NCBI RefSeq assembly: GCF_000159955.1
Contig: NZ_GG695972.1
Span: forward strand, 229,573 to 253,857
Direction: 5' to 3'
Length of the DNA stretch: 24,285 nt
Origin: Paenibacillus sp. oral taxon 786 str. D14
GTDB taxonomy: Bacteria; Bacillota; Bacilli; Paenibacillales; Paenibacillaceae
The notes under the pieces: generated by a model
Told to the model about the DNA's origin: nothing
Seen by the model: the letters and a program-made list of their open reading frames with translations, nothing else
Database searches by the model: none
Program-made: the position numbers and the translations under genes
Part shown: positions 15,441 through 24,169 of the stretch, piece after piece
Layout of the letters: the number at the start of each line of letters is the position of its first letter
Position numbering within the stretch: the stretch's first letter is position 1

Positions 15441-15470
15441 TTGTATATGTGTTATCATACGATTTGTAAT
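15441..15470 (+). promoter_or_regulatory. Candidate promoter region of tcyP
   Basis: Two readings are possible. One is an extended -10 element (TG, one base, then TATCAT at 15453-15458) with a poor -35. The other is TTGTAT (15441-15446) and TGTAAT (15465-15470) with an 18-base spacer. Either gives a leader of 60-80 bases. Confidence 0.35.
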
Positions 15471-15540
15471 TCGCAACTCGGCGTTTGCCTATCAAGGTGC
15501 GAACACGAATTTAAGGACATATTCAGGGGGAGATCAGGTT

Positions 15541-16932
15541 ATGGATACCTTGCGTATTATCATTAATGTAGCCGTTATGCTCGTGCTGATCGGCATTCTG
15601 ATTTGGATGCAGAAGAAGCACATATCCTTTACCAAGCGGGTGTTTACCGGACTGGGGCTTGGGCTCGTGTTTGGAGTGATCCTGCAGGTGTCCTACGGCG
15701 CCGGCTCTGAGGTTATCGCGAAATCAACCGACTGGTTTAACCTGGCTGGGCGTGGTTACGTCGGGCTACTGCAGATGGTTGTTATTCCGCTGATCATGGT
15801 TTCGATTATTTCGGCAATCATGAATTTGAAGGGGAAACAAAACTTAGGTAAAATGAGCGGTCTGATCATCGCGGTATTGCTGATTACGACGGCGATCGCG
15901 GCCAGCGTCAGCATCGTGACCAGCTTGAGCTTCGATCTGAAGGCAATTGAAATCGAGGCAGGCGAACGGGAGCAGGCGCGCGGGGCGGCACTTGAAGACC
16001 GGCTGGGCACAGTGGAAGATAAGACAATTCCGCAGCAGGTGCTCGACTTCATTCCTACCAATCCGTTTGCGGATATGACCGGTGCGCGGAGCACCTCGAC
16101 TTTGGCGGTCGTGATTTTCTCGGCATTTATCGGGGTAGCGGTACTTGGACTCGATAAGAAAAAACCTGAGCAGGCGGATACGTTCCGCAAAATGGTCGAA
16201 GCGGTTTACACCGTTGTGATGCGGATCGTTACGTTGGTTCTGCGCTTGACGCCTTATGGGATTTTGGCGTTGATCACGAACGTCGCTGCTACGACCAACG
16301 CCGAAGAGATTTTGAAGCTGATCAAGTTCGTGGGAGCTTCGTATGTGGCGCTGATCGTGATGTTCATCATTCACCTGATTCTGTTGGCCGCCTTTGGCTA
16401 CAATCCAATTCAGTATGTACGTAAAGTGTTCCCGACGCTGGTATTTGCGTTTACCTCGCGTTCGAGTGCGGCAACGATTCCGTTGAACGTGGAGACGCAA
16501 ACGAAACGTCTGGGCGTTCCAGAAGGAATCGCCAACTTGTCGGCTTCGTTTGGTGCAACGATCGGACAAAACGGCTGCGCCGGGATTTACCCAGCAATGC
16601 TGGCTGTTATGATCGCTCCGACCGTTGGGATCAACCCGATGAGCTGGGACTTTATCCTGACCTTGATCCTGGTTGTAACGATCAGTTCGTTTGGGGTTGC
16701 CGGCGTTGGCGGCGGGGCTACGTTCGCTTCGCTGATCGTTCTGTCGACAATGAACCTGCCGGTTGCTTTGGCGGGTCTCTTGATCTCCGTCGAGCCGCTG
16801 ATCGATATGGGCCGGACGGCGCTGAACGTCAACGATTCGATCACCGCTGGCGTAATCACCGGCAAGATTCTGGGCGAGAACGACACCGAGGCGTTCAAAC
16901 GCGACGTGGACTTGGACGCTGTGACTGCTTAA
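15541..16932 (+). CDS. tcyP: L-cystine symporter, dicarboxylate/amino acid:cation symporter family
   Basis: The 463-residue integral membrane carrier most likely imports L-cystine with a cation. The N terminus (MDTLRIIINVAVMLVLIGIL, then MQKKHISFTKRVFTGLG) closely resembles Bacillus TcyP. The family signature is clear: AFTSRSSAATIPLNVETQ (about 305-322) as re-entrant loop 1, then FGATIGQNGCAGIYPAMLAV, and a glycine-rich VAGVGGGATFAS loop 2. About eight membrane segments are visible, with a soluble insert near 135-170. GGGGGAGA lies seven bases before the ATG. It has its own promoter region and terminator, so it is a single-gene unit unrelated to the starch and pilus genes on either side. Confidence 0.92.
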   Translation: MDTLRIIINVAVMLVLIGILIWMQKKHISFTKRVFTGLGLGLVFGVILQVSYGAGSEVIAKSTDWFNLAGRGYVGLLQMVVIPLIMVSIISAIMNLKGKQNLGKMSGLIIAVLLITTAIAASVSIVTSLSFDLKAIEIEAGEREQARGAALEDRLGTVEDKTIPQQVLDFIPTNPFADMTGARSTSTLAVVIFSAFIGVAVLGLDKKKPEQADTFRKMVEAVYTVVMRIVTLVLRLTPYGILALITNVAATTNAEEILKLIKFVGASYVALIVMFIIHLILLAAFGYNPIQYVRKVFPTLVFAFTSRSSAATIPLNVETQTKRLGVPEGIANLSASFGATIGQNGCAGIYPAMLAVMIAPTVGINPMSWDFILTLILVVTISSFGVAGVGGGATFASLIVLSTMNLPVALAGLLISVEPLIDMGRTALNVNDSITAGVITGKILGENDTEAFKRDVDLDAVTA

Positions 16933-16956
16933 TACATCGCATGGGAAATGCAAACG

Positions 16957-16987
16957 AAAACCGCTGGGCGTATGCCCGGCGGTTTTT
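16957..16987 (+). terminator. Terminator of tcyP
   Basis: AAAACCGCTGGGC pairs with GCCCGGCGGTTTT around a GTAT loop, with one mismatch, followed by five T's. It lies 25 bases past the stop codon. Confidence 0.9.
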
Positions 16988-17021
16988 CTGTGTAGGGTAC
17001 CTATGTCAGCCGCACGCTTCT

Positions 17022-17102
17022 CATGATTATCCCGTTGCATCAGGGGGGGGCGGGGATCACCTCACTCAATCCTTCCATTTCTGAACGAAAGGGATAATCA
17101 TG
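17022..17102. repeat. 12-bp perfect inverted repeat flanking a G-rich spacer
   Basis: CATGATTATCCC (17022-17033) and GGGATAATCATG (17091-17102) are exact reverse complements 57 bases apart. The spacer contains eight G's in a row followed by CGGGG. It lies between the ends of tcyP and the minor prepilin gene. It could be a remnant of a small palindromic element or the 3' structure of the prepilin message. No typical terminator with a T tract is seen behind that gene. Confidence 0.6.
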
Positions 17103-17172
17103 GAAAGAGGAGCCAGAGGGGGGCACGAAGGTCACGAGGGTCATGAGATAGCGTTGGCCCTGTGAGTCCCCC

Positions 17173-18441
17173 TCAGTTAATAACAAAATATTTTTCCTCG
17201 AACTTGATCTCCGACGGTTTCTCGGGAGTTGCGGGGGAAGAAGCTGCACCGTTGATGGTTACTTTGTTGTTCCCGTTAATATGAAGCGCACCGTTCGTAT
17301 AGATGTGGCCTGTTAAGGCCGAGGGGGCAGTCCCGTTGTTCACATTGACCGAACCCGCAGCGAATAAGGCAAATTGATTGCTGCCGTTTATATTATTGAT
17401 GTTGGAGGCTCCTGTGAGATAGATGTTTTGGGCGAACAGCGTACCGCTGGTATTCAAGGAGCTTCCATAAAAATCGCCGGTGATGTTCACCGTAGGTTCG
17501 CTGTTAAAGTTGGTGGTTCCGTTCACTTTAATTAAGCTGCCTTGCAATTTCATATTGTTTCCGTTGTTGATCAACAAATCCCCGCTAATGTAAATGATCC
17601 CGCTGGCCACGATAGACGAATTGGCTTCCATCGTAACCCCGCCTTTTACCCAGAGGTCGCCGTCCACCTTTAAAGCAACGTTGGGCATCAATTTGATCGC
17701 ATTTAATACGGTTGATTTCGTGAACTGGGTGCTAGTTCGAACCTCGAAGTCCAGTTGTGTCGCCGGGGTTGCAAAAAGGGCCGATTTCGTCGTCTTCAGG
17801 TCCTGATCGAGCTGATTCACGATGGAGGTGATATCTAATCTTTTTGGCGGAGTTAGACTCGATCCCGGCAAGGTAGGGGATACAAGGACACCGTTAATGT
17901 GGGACTGATTGTTGGCTACTGCTCCAGCCGAATAGACATTCCCGTTGATCGTCGTTCCGTTCAAAGCCGTGGACCCAAAGCTAACTACGGCGTACTCGCC
18001 CGTTCCGGTTCCCGGAGAAGGGTCGGTAGGAGTGAAGGCGAGCGTAATCTCCACCTTTCGCCGGAAGGTTTGCGTGATTTTGTCCGATACCCCATCGGCT
18101 CTGACAACGGCAACGTACCGCTGGTTTTCGGTGTCCAAGGTGACTGTCTCAGCCTCTACATAGGGGGCGGCAGCGGCTTGCACGTCTTCCAACGTCACTT
18201 TGTCCCTATCGCTCAGCGCCATCACGGCCGCCCGCAAATCGGAAAGCTTGATCAGCAGCTTCGTTTCGCCGTCGGCTTGGGCGGAGACGATATCTTCGGA
18301 GACGTTGACCATCCCTTGAGAATTCGTTACCGACTGCACGACCAGCGTGCCGATCACGAGCAGCATGGCAACTAAGAGCAGCACAGAGATTAAAGCATAA
18401 CCTTGCTCTTGGCGGATTGTGGCTAGTCCTCGTTTTGTCAT
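17173..18441 (-). CDS. PilX/GspK-like minor prepilin with predicted beta-solenoid domain
   Basis: The product has about 422 residues. The N terminus RQEQG followed by YALISVLLLVAMLLVIGTLV looks like a class III prepilin leader and helix. The cleavage glycine is Gly14, and position +5 is Ser instead of Glu, as in tip-type minor pilins such as PilX and GspK. After an alpha/beta part (about 60-170), residues 170-410 are full of short N/G-spaced beta repeats (NGTTINGNVYSAGA, INNGNNMKLQGSLIKVNGT), typical of a right-handed beta-solenoid. I chose the ATG at 18441 with GAGGTG seven bases upstream. A GTG at 18456 overlapping the previous stop is possible but lacks a site. It is the last gene of a coupled trio of minor prepilins. 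The solenoid could be an adhesive or structural tip. Confidence 0.8.
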   Translation of the reverse strand: MTKRGLATIRQEQGYALISVLLLVAMLLVIGTLVVQSVTNSQGMVNVSEDIVSAQADGETKLLIKLSDLRAAVMALSDRDKVTLEDVQAAAAPYVEAETVTLDTENQRYVAVVRADGVSDKITQTFRRKVEITLAFTPTDPSPGTGTGEYAVVSFGSTALNGTTINGNVYSAGAVANNQSHINGVLVSPTLPGSSLTPPKRLDITSIVNQLDQDLKTTKSALFATPATQLDFEVRTSTQFTKSTVLNAIKLMPNVALKVDGDLWVKGGVTMEANSSIVASGIIYISGDLLINNGNNMKLQGSLIKVNGTTNFNSEPTVNITGDFYGSSLNTSGTLFAQNIYLTGASNINNINGSNQFALFAAGSVNVNNGTAPSALTGHIYTNGALHINGNNKVTINGAASSPATPEKPSEIKFEEKYFVIN

Positions 18442-18452
18442 CCACACGCACC

Positions 18453-18938
18453 TCACGAAATCAGTTTGATGGAAACGAACAGATAGATTGGCTCGACCTT
18501 GGGCTCATTCTTTAGCGCCACTTGAAGGTTCACCCACAGATCGTTAGGGCCTTTGGAAAAAGTGGTGCCGGTTAAATCCAACCTCTCGTCGCTGAAACGT
18601 TCGCCGTTGAGGAGAAGCTGTCCCCCGACAAGCTGAAAGCGGAGCGTCTGGGTCGTTTCCGTCAGCGCATCGGTGACCACTTCCGCTTGAAATTGCGTAA
18701 AGGTGCCCGAGCCCGAAATGGACACGGCATTTCTCAGCTTGGTCTGAAGGGCTGAACTGAGCGTGATCGCTTCGTTCCGAAGCTGGGTTTCATGGTTAAC
18801 CCGTCCAAAAGCGAACAGCGATGTGGTCAGCACGGTAGACACCAGGACGACCAGCAATCCGGATAAAGCCAAGGCGGCCAGCAGCTCCACCAGCGTAATT
18901 CCGTCTTCCCGGCGAATCAGCCGCAATCGATGCTTCAT
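18453..18938 (-). CDS. PilW/PilJ-like minor prepilin
   Basis: The 161-residue product has leader MKHRLRLIRREDG and is cut after Gly13. The mature start ITLVELLAALALSGLLVVLV has Glu at +5, and the rest of the helix is the hydrophobic assembly segment. The C-terminal globular part is of the size seen in pseudopilin GspJ/PilW proteins. The ATG overlaps the stop of the preceding gene by four bases, and GGAGGGGG lies just upstream. It is expected to be processed by a prepilin peptidase and to prime pilus assembly. Family is clear from the N terminus; assignment to the W/J subtype rests on gene order. Confidence 0.85.
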   Translation of the reverse strand: MKHRLRLIRREDGITLVELLAALALSGLLVVLVSTVLTTSLFAFGRVNHETQLRNEAITLSSALQTKLRNAVSISGSGTFTQFQAEVVTDALTETTQTLRFQLVGGQLLLNGERFSDERLDLTGTTFSKGPNDLWVNLQVALKNEPKVEPIYLFVSIKLIS

Positions 18939-19417
18939 GACGAGCCCCCTCCGGCGATTGCGTAGTTTTTCTTCACAGCCCCGGTTATCGAGACTTTGTG
19001 TCTATATTCGCCTGCGCCCTGGGATCGGTCAGGCTGCCAATAGGCTGTTACGGTGATGTACAGGATGTCAGGATGGGAAGGATAGTCCGAATGATGGCTG
19101 CTCACCTCGGTTTCTAGCAAATAGATTCCGCGAGTGATATTCGGCAGCGTTCCCGGGGATTGGCTGGCCCAAGTCTGCAGCTGCGAAAACCCCATCGCTT
19201 GCACCTCGTGCAGTCGGGCGTTCGCCAGATGGGTTGCGGATAAACGCTGATTCGTAAGTCTGCTCTGCGATGCACTGTTCGAGAAATAAGATAACAAAGC
19301 TAAGCAGACGACGGAGAGAATCACTAACGCCAGGGCTACCTCAAGTAAGGTCAGACCGTCTTCCCGCGCAAATGCCCGGAGAAGAGGTGATTTTTTTTGT
19401 CTATAGGCAGGTTCCAT
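18935..19417 (-). CDS. PilV/GspI-like minor prepilin
   Basis: The 160-residue product has a 21-residue leader ending AREDG, then LTLLEVALALVILSVVCLAL with Glu at +5: a canonical type IV prepilin signal. LTLLEVALALVILS is the usual PilV/GspI form. GAGGGG lies six bases before the ATG. It is the first gene of a minus-strand trio with four-base overlaps, divergent from pilB. A pilin-like periplasmic or cell-wall role in a minor-pilin complex is inferred. Confidence 0.85.
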   Translation of the reverse strand: MEPAYRQKKSPLLRAFAREDGLTLLEVALALVILSVVCLALLSYFSNSASQSRLTNQRLSATHLANARLHEVQAMGFSQLQTWASQSPGTLPNITRGIYLLETEVSSHHSDYPSHPDILYITVTAYWQPDRSQGAGEYRHKVSITGAVKKNYAIAGGGSS

Positions 19418-19498
19418 GACCGTCCCCTCGCTTTCAAAACGGGATACATATGCAGAGTGTTGTTAATCGATAGAGAGTTCTGTCGACCTATGTAATCT

Positions 19499-19551
19499 AG
19501 GTATATTTTACTACAAAAATGATAGCATCGTTTTAGTGAAAGGTATATAAT
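19499..19551 (+). promoter_or_regulatory. AT-rich divergent control region with direct repeats and a -10 box
   Basis: AGGTATAT occurs at 19499-19506 and again at 19541-19548, exactly 42 bases apart. Each copy is followed at a distance by TTACTAC. The second copy overlaps a perfect TATAAT (19546-19551) suited to pilB transcription, about 115 bases before its start. No good -35 box is placed 16-18 bases upstream, so an activator or an alternative sigma factor may be needed. A minus-strand promoter for the minor prepilins must also lie in 19418-19664 but was not identified. Confidence 0.35.
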
Positions 19552-19664
19552 CGGTATTAAATTACTACGATTTATTTTTCTGGAACTATTTTTGTTTGCT
19601 ATAAATAGGACAATAGAACTATTAATTAAATCGCATGAAAACTCCAACAGGGATGAGGTGAACC

Positions 19665-21344
19665 ATGTACACGATCAAGAAAAGGTTGGGTGAACTTCTG
19701 CTGGAATCCGGAATCATCACGGAGCAGCAGCTGCAAGCCGCTTTGGAGGAACAGCAGCGCACCAGAAAAAAGCTTGGTGACGTGTTGTTAGCACAAGGCG
19801 TCTTGACGGAGCACCAGCTCATCGAGGTGTTGGAATTTCAGCTGGGTATTCCTCATGTCACACTATCCAGGTTTCAAATTGATACGAAATTAAGCCAGGT
19901 CATTCCGGAGCAAATGGCCAGACGGTATCAAGTGCTTCCGATCCGCGTAGACGGACGTAAACTCATGGTTGCAATGGCCGATCCTTTGGATCTGTTTATC
20001 ATCGACGACCTCAGAATGAGCACCGGCTTTACGATCGAACCGGCGATTATTTCGCGGGGCGAGCTGCAGCGGGGCATTGCCCGGTTGTATGGTCTGCAGG
20101 ACTCCATGAATGAAATGATCAAGGATCTTGGGGCCGGCACCGTTCAAATTGAAGTTGAAGATGCGGTGATTCAGGGTGAGGATTCGCCTGTCGTCCGGCT
20201 GGTGCAGCAAATGATTGAGCAGGCGGTGCGCCTTGGCGCCAGCGACATTCACGTCGATCCGATGGAGACCCAACTGGCGATCCGTTATCGGATTGATGGA
20301 CAGCTGCGCAATGAGCGGACGATTCCGAAGTCGATGCAAGGCGTCATCATCGCCAGGCTGAAGATTCTCGGCAACCTGAACATCGCTGAACGGCGGTTAC
20401 CGCAGGATGGCCGGATCAAAATGCTGGTGGATGGCCAAACGATCGATATCCGTTTGTCGTCGCTGCCAACCGTCCATGGAGAAAAAATCGTCATGCGGCT
20501 GCTCGACCTTGCCGAAGGCGTGAAGGGCTTGGACAAGCTGGGCATGACGGAGCAGACGTTAAGCCTGTTCCGGCGCATGATTGAGAAGCAGCACGGCATG
20601 GTTCTGCTGACCGGGCCAACGGGGAGCGGGAAGACGACGACCTTGTATTCGGCCCTGCAGCACTTGAACCGGGAAGAAACGAATATCATTACGGTCGAAG
20701 ATCCGGTGGAGTACACGCTGGACGGCGTGAACCAAATGCAGGTTCATCCGGCTGCCGGATTGACGTTTGCCAGGGGGTTGCGCTCCATCCTGCGTCAGGA
20801 TCCCAACATTATCATGGTGGGGGAAATCCGCGATCTGGAAACGGCGGAGATTGCAATTCGTGCTTCTTTAACCGGGCATCTCGTATTTTCGACTTTACAT
20901 ACCAATGATGCGGTGAGTACGGTCGTCCGGCTGCGTGACATGGGGATCGAGCCGTACTTGATCGCCTCGTCGCTAATCGAGATCGTGGCCCAGAGGCTGG
21001 TGCGCTGCATCTGCCCGGACTGCAAAACGGCCTATACGCCAGATCGGCAGGAAATGATTTATCTGGAGCGTCTCGGCATTCAAACGGACAAGCTGTACCG
21101 CGGCAACGGCTGCGGCACCTGCGGCAAAACCGGCTACCGTGGCCGGATGGCGGTGCATGAAGCGCTGCTGATCAGCGACGACCTGCGCACGGCGATTGTG
21201 GAAGGCCGCTCAATTCATGAGCTGCGCCGGATGGCGAAGGAGCAAGGGATGACGCCGTTGTTTGCCGACGGGATCCAGAAAGCGCTGGAGGGACAAACCA
21301 CCTTGCAGGAAATCATCCGTGAAGTGGAAGAGGGAGAGCGATGA
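19665..21344 (+). CDS. pilB: Type IV pilus assembly ATPase, PilB/GspE family
   Basis: The 559-residue cytoplasmic hexameric ATPase drives pilus extension. An N-terminal MshE/GspE-N domain (about 1-150) has repeats RLGELLLESGIITEQQLQ and KLGDVLLAQGVLTEHQLIE, of the type that binds c-di-GMP in MshE. The motor domain shows Walker A GPTGSGKT (317-324), the Asp box ITVEDPVEY (342-350), Walker B IIMVGEIRD (382-390) and the His box GHLVFSTLHTND. A tetracysteine zinc site follows, with Cys450/453 and Cys483/486, which marks the PilB/GspE class against PilT. GAGGTG precedes the ATG. The stop overlaps pilT by four bases. Confidence 0.95.
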   Translation: MYTIKKRLGELLLESGIITEQQLQAALEEQQRTRKKLGDVLLAQGVLTEHQLIEVLEFQLGIPHVTLSRFQIDTKLSQVIPEQMARRYQVLPIRVDGRKLMVAMADPLDLFIIDDLRMSTGFTIEPAIISRGELQRGIARLYGLQDSMNEMIKDLGAGTVQIEVEDAVIQGEDSPVVRLVQQMIEQAVRLGASDIHVDPMETQLAIRYRIDGQLRNERTIPKSMQGVIIARLKILGNLNIAERRLPQDGRIKMLVDGQTIDIRLSSLPTVHGEKIVMRLLDLAEGVKGLDKLGMTEQTLSLFRRMIEKQHGMVLLTGPTGSGKTTTLYSALQHLNREETNIITVEDPVEYTLDGVNQMQVHPAAGLTFARGLRSILRQDPNIIMVGEIRDLETAEIAIRASLTGHLVFSTLHTNDAVSTVVRLRDMGIEPYLIASSLIEIVAQRLVRCICPDCKTAYTPDRQEMIYLERLGIQTDKLYRGNGCGTCGKTGYRGRMAVHEALLISDDLRTAIVEGRSIHELRRMAKEQGMTPLFADGIQKALEGQTTLQEIIREVEEGER

Positions 21345-22402
21345 ATCAAGGACCGATCGTGACGGACGGGACGTTTAACGGACTGTTGAAGCAGGCGTTT
21401 GATGCCGGCGCCTCCGATTTGCACGTGACGGTGAATTCGCCTCCGGTGCTGCGCATCGATGGAGCGCTTCGCGCCCTGGACGGAGAGCTGCTCTCGCCGT
21501 CCATGCTGGAGCAGATCGTGCAAGAGCTGATGAGCCCGGCGCAGTATAAGAAATTCACGGAGTTCGGGGAGCTGGATTTCTCTTACGGCGTGCCGGGCCT
21601 CTCCCGGTTTCGCATCAATGTCTTCCGGCAGCGGGGCTCGATCAGCATCGCGGCCAGGGTCATTTCGCCTTCGATCCCGCCCTTCGAAACGTTAAATTTG
21701 CCGCCGGTGCTGTTGAAGCTGGCGCAGAAGCCGCAAGGGTTGTTTCTGGTTACCGGCCCGACGGGAAGCGGCAAATCAACGACGTTGGCTTCGTTGATTG
21801 ACCATATTAATCATACCCAGCGCAAGCATATCGTAACGCTGGAGGATCCGATCGAATACTTGCACCGCCACGACAAGTCGATCATTAATCAGCGGGAGGT
21901 GGGGCTGGATACGTTGTCTTTTGATAACGGACTGCGGGCTGCGCTTCGTCAAGATCCGGATATCATCTTGGTTGGCGAGATGCGCGATCCGGAGACGATT
22001 CGGACGGCCATCACGGCGGCCGAAACCGGTCATCTCGTCTTTGCCACCTTACATACGGCGGACGCTCCGCAAACGATCGATCGGATCATTGATGCTTTTC
22101 CACCGGCCCAGCAGGGGCAGATCCGGATTCAGCTGGCTTCGGTGTTGCTGGCAATCCTATCGCAGCGGCTGCTTCCGTCCCGCAGCGGGAAAGGGCGGGT
22201 GTGCGCGACGGAATTGCTGCTCAATCCGCCGGCGGTCGGCAACCTGATCCGGACGGAGAAGGTGCACCAAATTCGAAGCGTGATGCAGACAAGCTCCCAG
22301 CTTGGGATGCACACGCTGGAGATGAGTCTGCGTGAGCTGCTGCGGCAAGGGGCCATTGATGAGGCTGCAGCCCGGCCATACCTAGCGGAAAGCCCTCATT
22401 AA
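21341..22402 (+). CDS. pilT: Twitching motility / pilus retraction ATPase, PilT family
   Basis: The 353-residue cytoplasmic ATPase retracts pili. Walker A GPTGSGKS (139-146), the Asp box LEDPIEYLH, Walker B IILVGEMRDPETI and the His box GHLVFATLHTADAP are complete. The zinc cysteines of PilB are absent. The C-terminal ELLLNPPAVGNLIRTEKVHQ corresponds to the AIRNLIRE retraction motif of PilT. The ATG overlaps the pilB stop (ATGA). A dedicated retraction motor means this is a dynamic type IV pilus rather than a ComG-type competence pseudopilus, which lacks PilT. Confidence 0.95.
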   Translation: MNQGPIVTDGTFNGLLKQAFDAGASDLHVTVNSPPVLRIDGALRALDGELLSPSMLEQIVQELMSPAQYKKFTEFGELDFSYGVPGLSRFRINVFRQRGSISIAARVISPSIPPFETLNLPPVLLKLAQKPQGLFLVTGPTGSGKSTTLASLIDHINHTQRKHIVTLEDPIEYLHRHDKSIINQREVGLDTLSFDNGLRAALRQDPDIILVGEMRDPETIRTAITAAETGHLVFATLHTADAPQTIDRIIDAFPPAQQGQIRIQLASVLLAILSQRLLPSRSGKGRVCATELLLNPPAVGNLIRTEKVHQIRSVMQTSSQLGMHTLEMSLRELLRQGAIDEAAARPYLAESPH

Positions 22403-22454
22403 TTCACGAGGTTAAGTAAACAGCAGATGTGTGAAGCGGAAGGACAGATGGAAG

Positions 22455-23663
22455 ATGCCCCAGTACGTATATCAGGGCAAGGATGTGGTGGGGAAGCGAT
22501 GCAAAGGGGCTCTGCAAGCCCCGGATCGGCCAACCGCGCTTGCCGAACTCAAGAGGCAGCAAATCGTAGTAACGGGTCTGCGTGAGCAGCGCGAGACGGT
22601 GTGGAATAAAGAGTTTTACCTGGGCAGCCCGGTGAAGAACGAGCAGTTCGTCGTGTTTTGCCGGCAGTTTGCCACGATGATTAAGGCGGGAATCTCGATC
22701 GTGGAGGCGACCGCGATCTTAGCGGAGCAATCGGAAAGCAAACCGCTGAAGAAGACGCTGGCTGAAGTAACCGCCGAGCTCCGTAAGGGCAATACGCTCT
22801 CCGGGGCGGTCGCGGCGTACCCGCGGATTTTTCCGTCGATCTTTGTACATATGGTTCGCGCAGGGGAAGAGGCAGGCAGCATGGAAGAGACGCTGGAGCG
22901 GCTTGCGGTGTATTTTGAAAAAGCGCATGTCACGCGGGAGAAAGTGAAGTCCGCGATGACCTATCCGCTGATCGTCAGCGTGATGGCCGTGTTTGTGATT
23001 ATCTTCCTGTTGAAATTTATGATTCCCCGCTTTCAAGCGATGTTCGCTGAATTAGGCGGTGATTTGCCCGCGATTACGAGGTTTACGCTTACCCTCAGCC
23101 GCAGTGTGGAACAGCATTGGATCGTATGGCTGCTGGCCGCTTTGGCGGCGGTTGCTGTGGTCTACCTGCTCTTGAAGTGGGAGCGAGGGGCGTATGCTTG
23201 GGATTATATCAAGCTCAAAGTCCCCGTGTTCGGGATGCTCAATCGGAAAAGCGCGATCGCCCAGATGACGCGGACGTTGTCTTCGTTGTTTGCCAGCGCG
23301 GTGCCGGTGCTTCAAGCCTTGGCGATCGTAGAGAAGGCCGTCGGCAACAGGGTGATCGGAGCGACGCTGCAGGAATGCCAGGCATCGCTGCGCCAAGGAC
23401 GGCCGCTGTCAGAGCCGCTGCGCCAGTCGTGGGTGTTTCCGCCGCTGGTCACCCAGATGATTCGGGTTGGTGAGGAGACCGGTTCGATCGATGCGATGCT
23501 GGGCAAGGTGGCCGATTTTTATGAACGGGACGTTGAGAACACGGTGGACAAGCTGAAGCAGCTGATCGAGCCGGCGATGATTTTGCTGCTGGCTGGCGTG
23601 GTTGGCTTTATCATTGCTTCGGTAATGATCCCGATGCTTAGTATTTATCAAAGTATCAGCTGA
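22455..23663 (+). CDS. pilC: Type IV pilus inner-membrane platform protein, PilC/GspF family
   Basis: The product has about 402 residues and is the membrane platform that couples the ATPases to pilin assembly. Two homologous GspF domains (about 60-185 and 262-385) each carry a motif of the FVVFCRQFATMIKAGISI / QMTRTLSSLFASAVPVL type. Membrane segments lie near 165-190, 215-240 and 370-395. I preferred the ATG at 22455 (MPQYVYQGKD, the usual family start) with GGAAGGA ten bases before it, over a GTG at 22431 that has no nearby site. It lies 52 bases behind pilT and 51 bases before pilA. Confidence 0.93.
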   Translation: MPQYVYQGKDVVGKRCKGALQAPDRPTALAELKRQQIVVTGLREQRETVWNKEFYLGSPVKNEQFVVFCRQFATMIKAGISIVEATAILAEQSESKPLKKTLAEVTAELRKGNTLSGAVAAYPRIFPSIFVHMVRAGEEAGSMEETLERLAVYFEKAHVTREKVKSAMTYPLIVSVMAVFVIIFLLKFMIPRFQAMFAELGGDLPAITRFTLTLSRSVEQHWIVWLLAALAAVAVVYLLLKWERGAYAWDYIKLKVPVFGMLNRKSAIAQMTRTLSSLFASAVPVLQALAIVEKAVGNRVIGATLQECQASLRQGRPLSEPLRQSWVFPPLVTQMIRVGEETGSIDAMLGKVADFYERDVENTVDKLKQLIEPAMILLLAGVVGFIIASVMIPMLSIYQSIS

Positions 23664-23714
23664 ATTGGGTTGAGCTCACGAAGTGAAGCAAATTATTTTA
23701 GGAGGTTAATTATT

Positions 23715-24164
23715 ATGACAGCACTTATCCAACGGATTCAACGATTGCGCAAGGAAGAGAAGGGGATTACGCTCGTCGAGTTGCTGGCCGTTATCGTCAT
23801 TATCGGGGTGATCGCTGCAATCGCGGTGCCTTTGATTTCCGGGTTGTTGAACGATACGAAGGAGAATGCCAGAACAGCAACGGCAAACCAGCTGTATGAA
23901 GCGGCGAGATTGAGATCGATTACGAAAAACAACGGGGAAGTTACAGGGACGCATAAGCTGTCCGACTTGGTTAGTGAAAAATACATCCAGAGCGGAATTA
24001 CAGATCCCAAAACCGGGGCGGCATTAGGCGACAATACTTCCGTAAATCTGGACAATTGGAATACGGAGAATGCTGTAGTCACGTTGATCATCGGCAGTGA
24101 TAGCGTCAGTTTTAAAACCTCTGAATTAAAAGCAGGTAAGAAGCTTGCTTCTTCTACAGACTGA
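23715..24164 (+). CDS. pilA: Major type IV prepilin
   Basis: The 149-residue prepilin has a 17-residue basic leader (MTALIQRIQRLRKEEKG) cut after Gly17. The helix ITLVELLAVIVIIGVIAAIAV has Glu at +5. The C-terminal globular part of about 100 residues has no cysteines, so no disulphide-bonded D-region. AGGAGG lies nine bases before the chosen ATG. An in-frame upstream start at 23670 is open but has no ribosome site, and it would give an implausible leader. The size and strong binding site fit the major subunit, made in high amounts and following the motor genes. Confidence 0.92.
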   Translation: MTALIQRIQRLRKEEKGITLVELLAVIVIIGVIAAIAVPLISGLLNDTKENARTATANQLYEAARLRSITKNNGEVTGTHKLSDLVSEKYIQSGITDPKTGAALGDNTSVNLDNWNTENAVVTLIIGSDSVSFKTSELKAGKKLASSTD

Positions 24165-24169
24165 AGCGG

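Noticed and set aside
15844..17040. 398-codon open frame on the minus strand opposite tcyP
   Set aside because: Its composition (rich in Arg, His, Gln, Asn, with no recognisable motif) is that of an antisense shadow of a strongly coding gene. tcyP on the other strand has clear family motifs.
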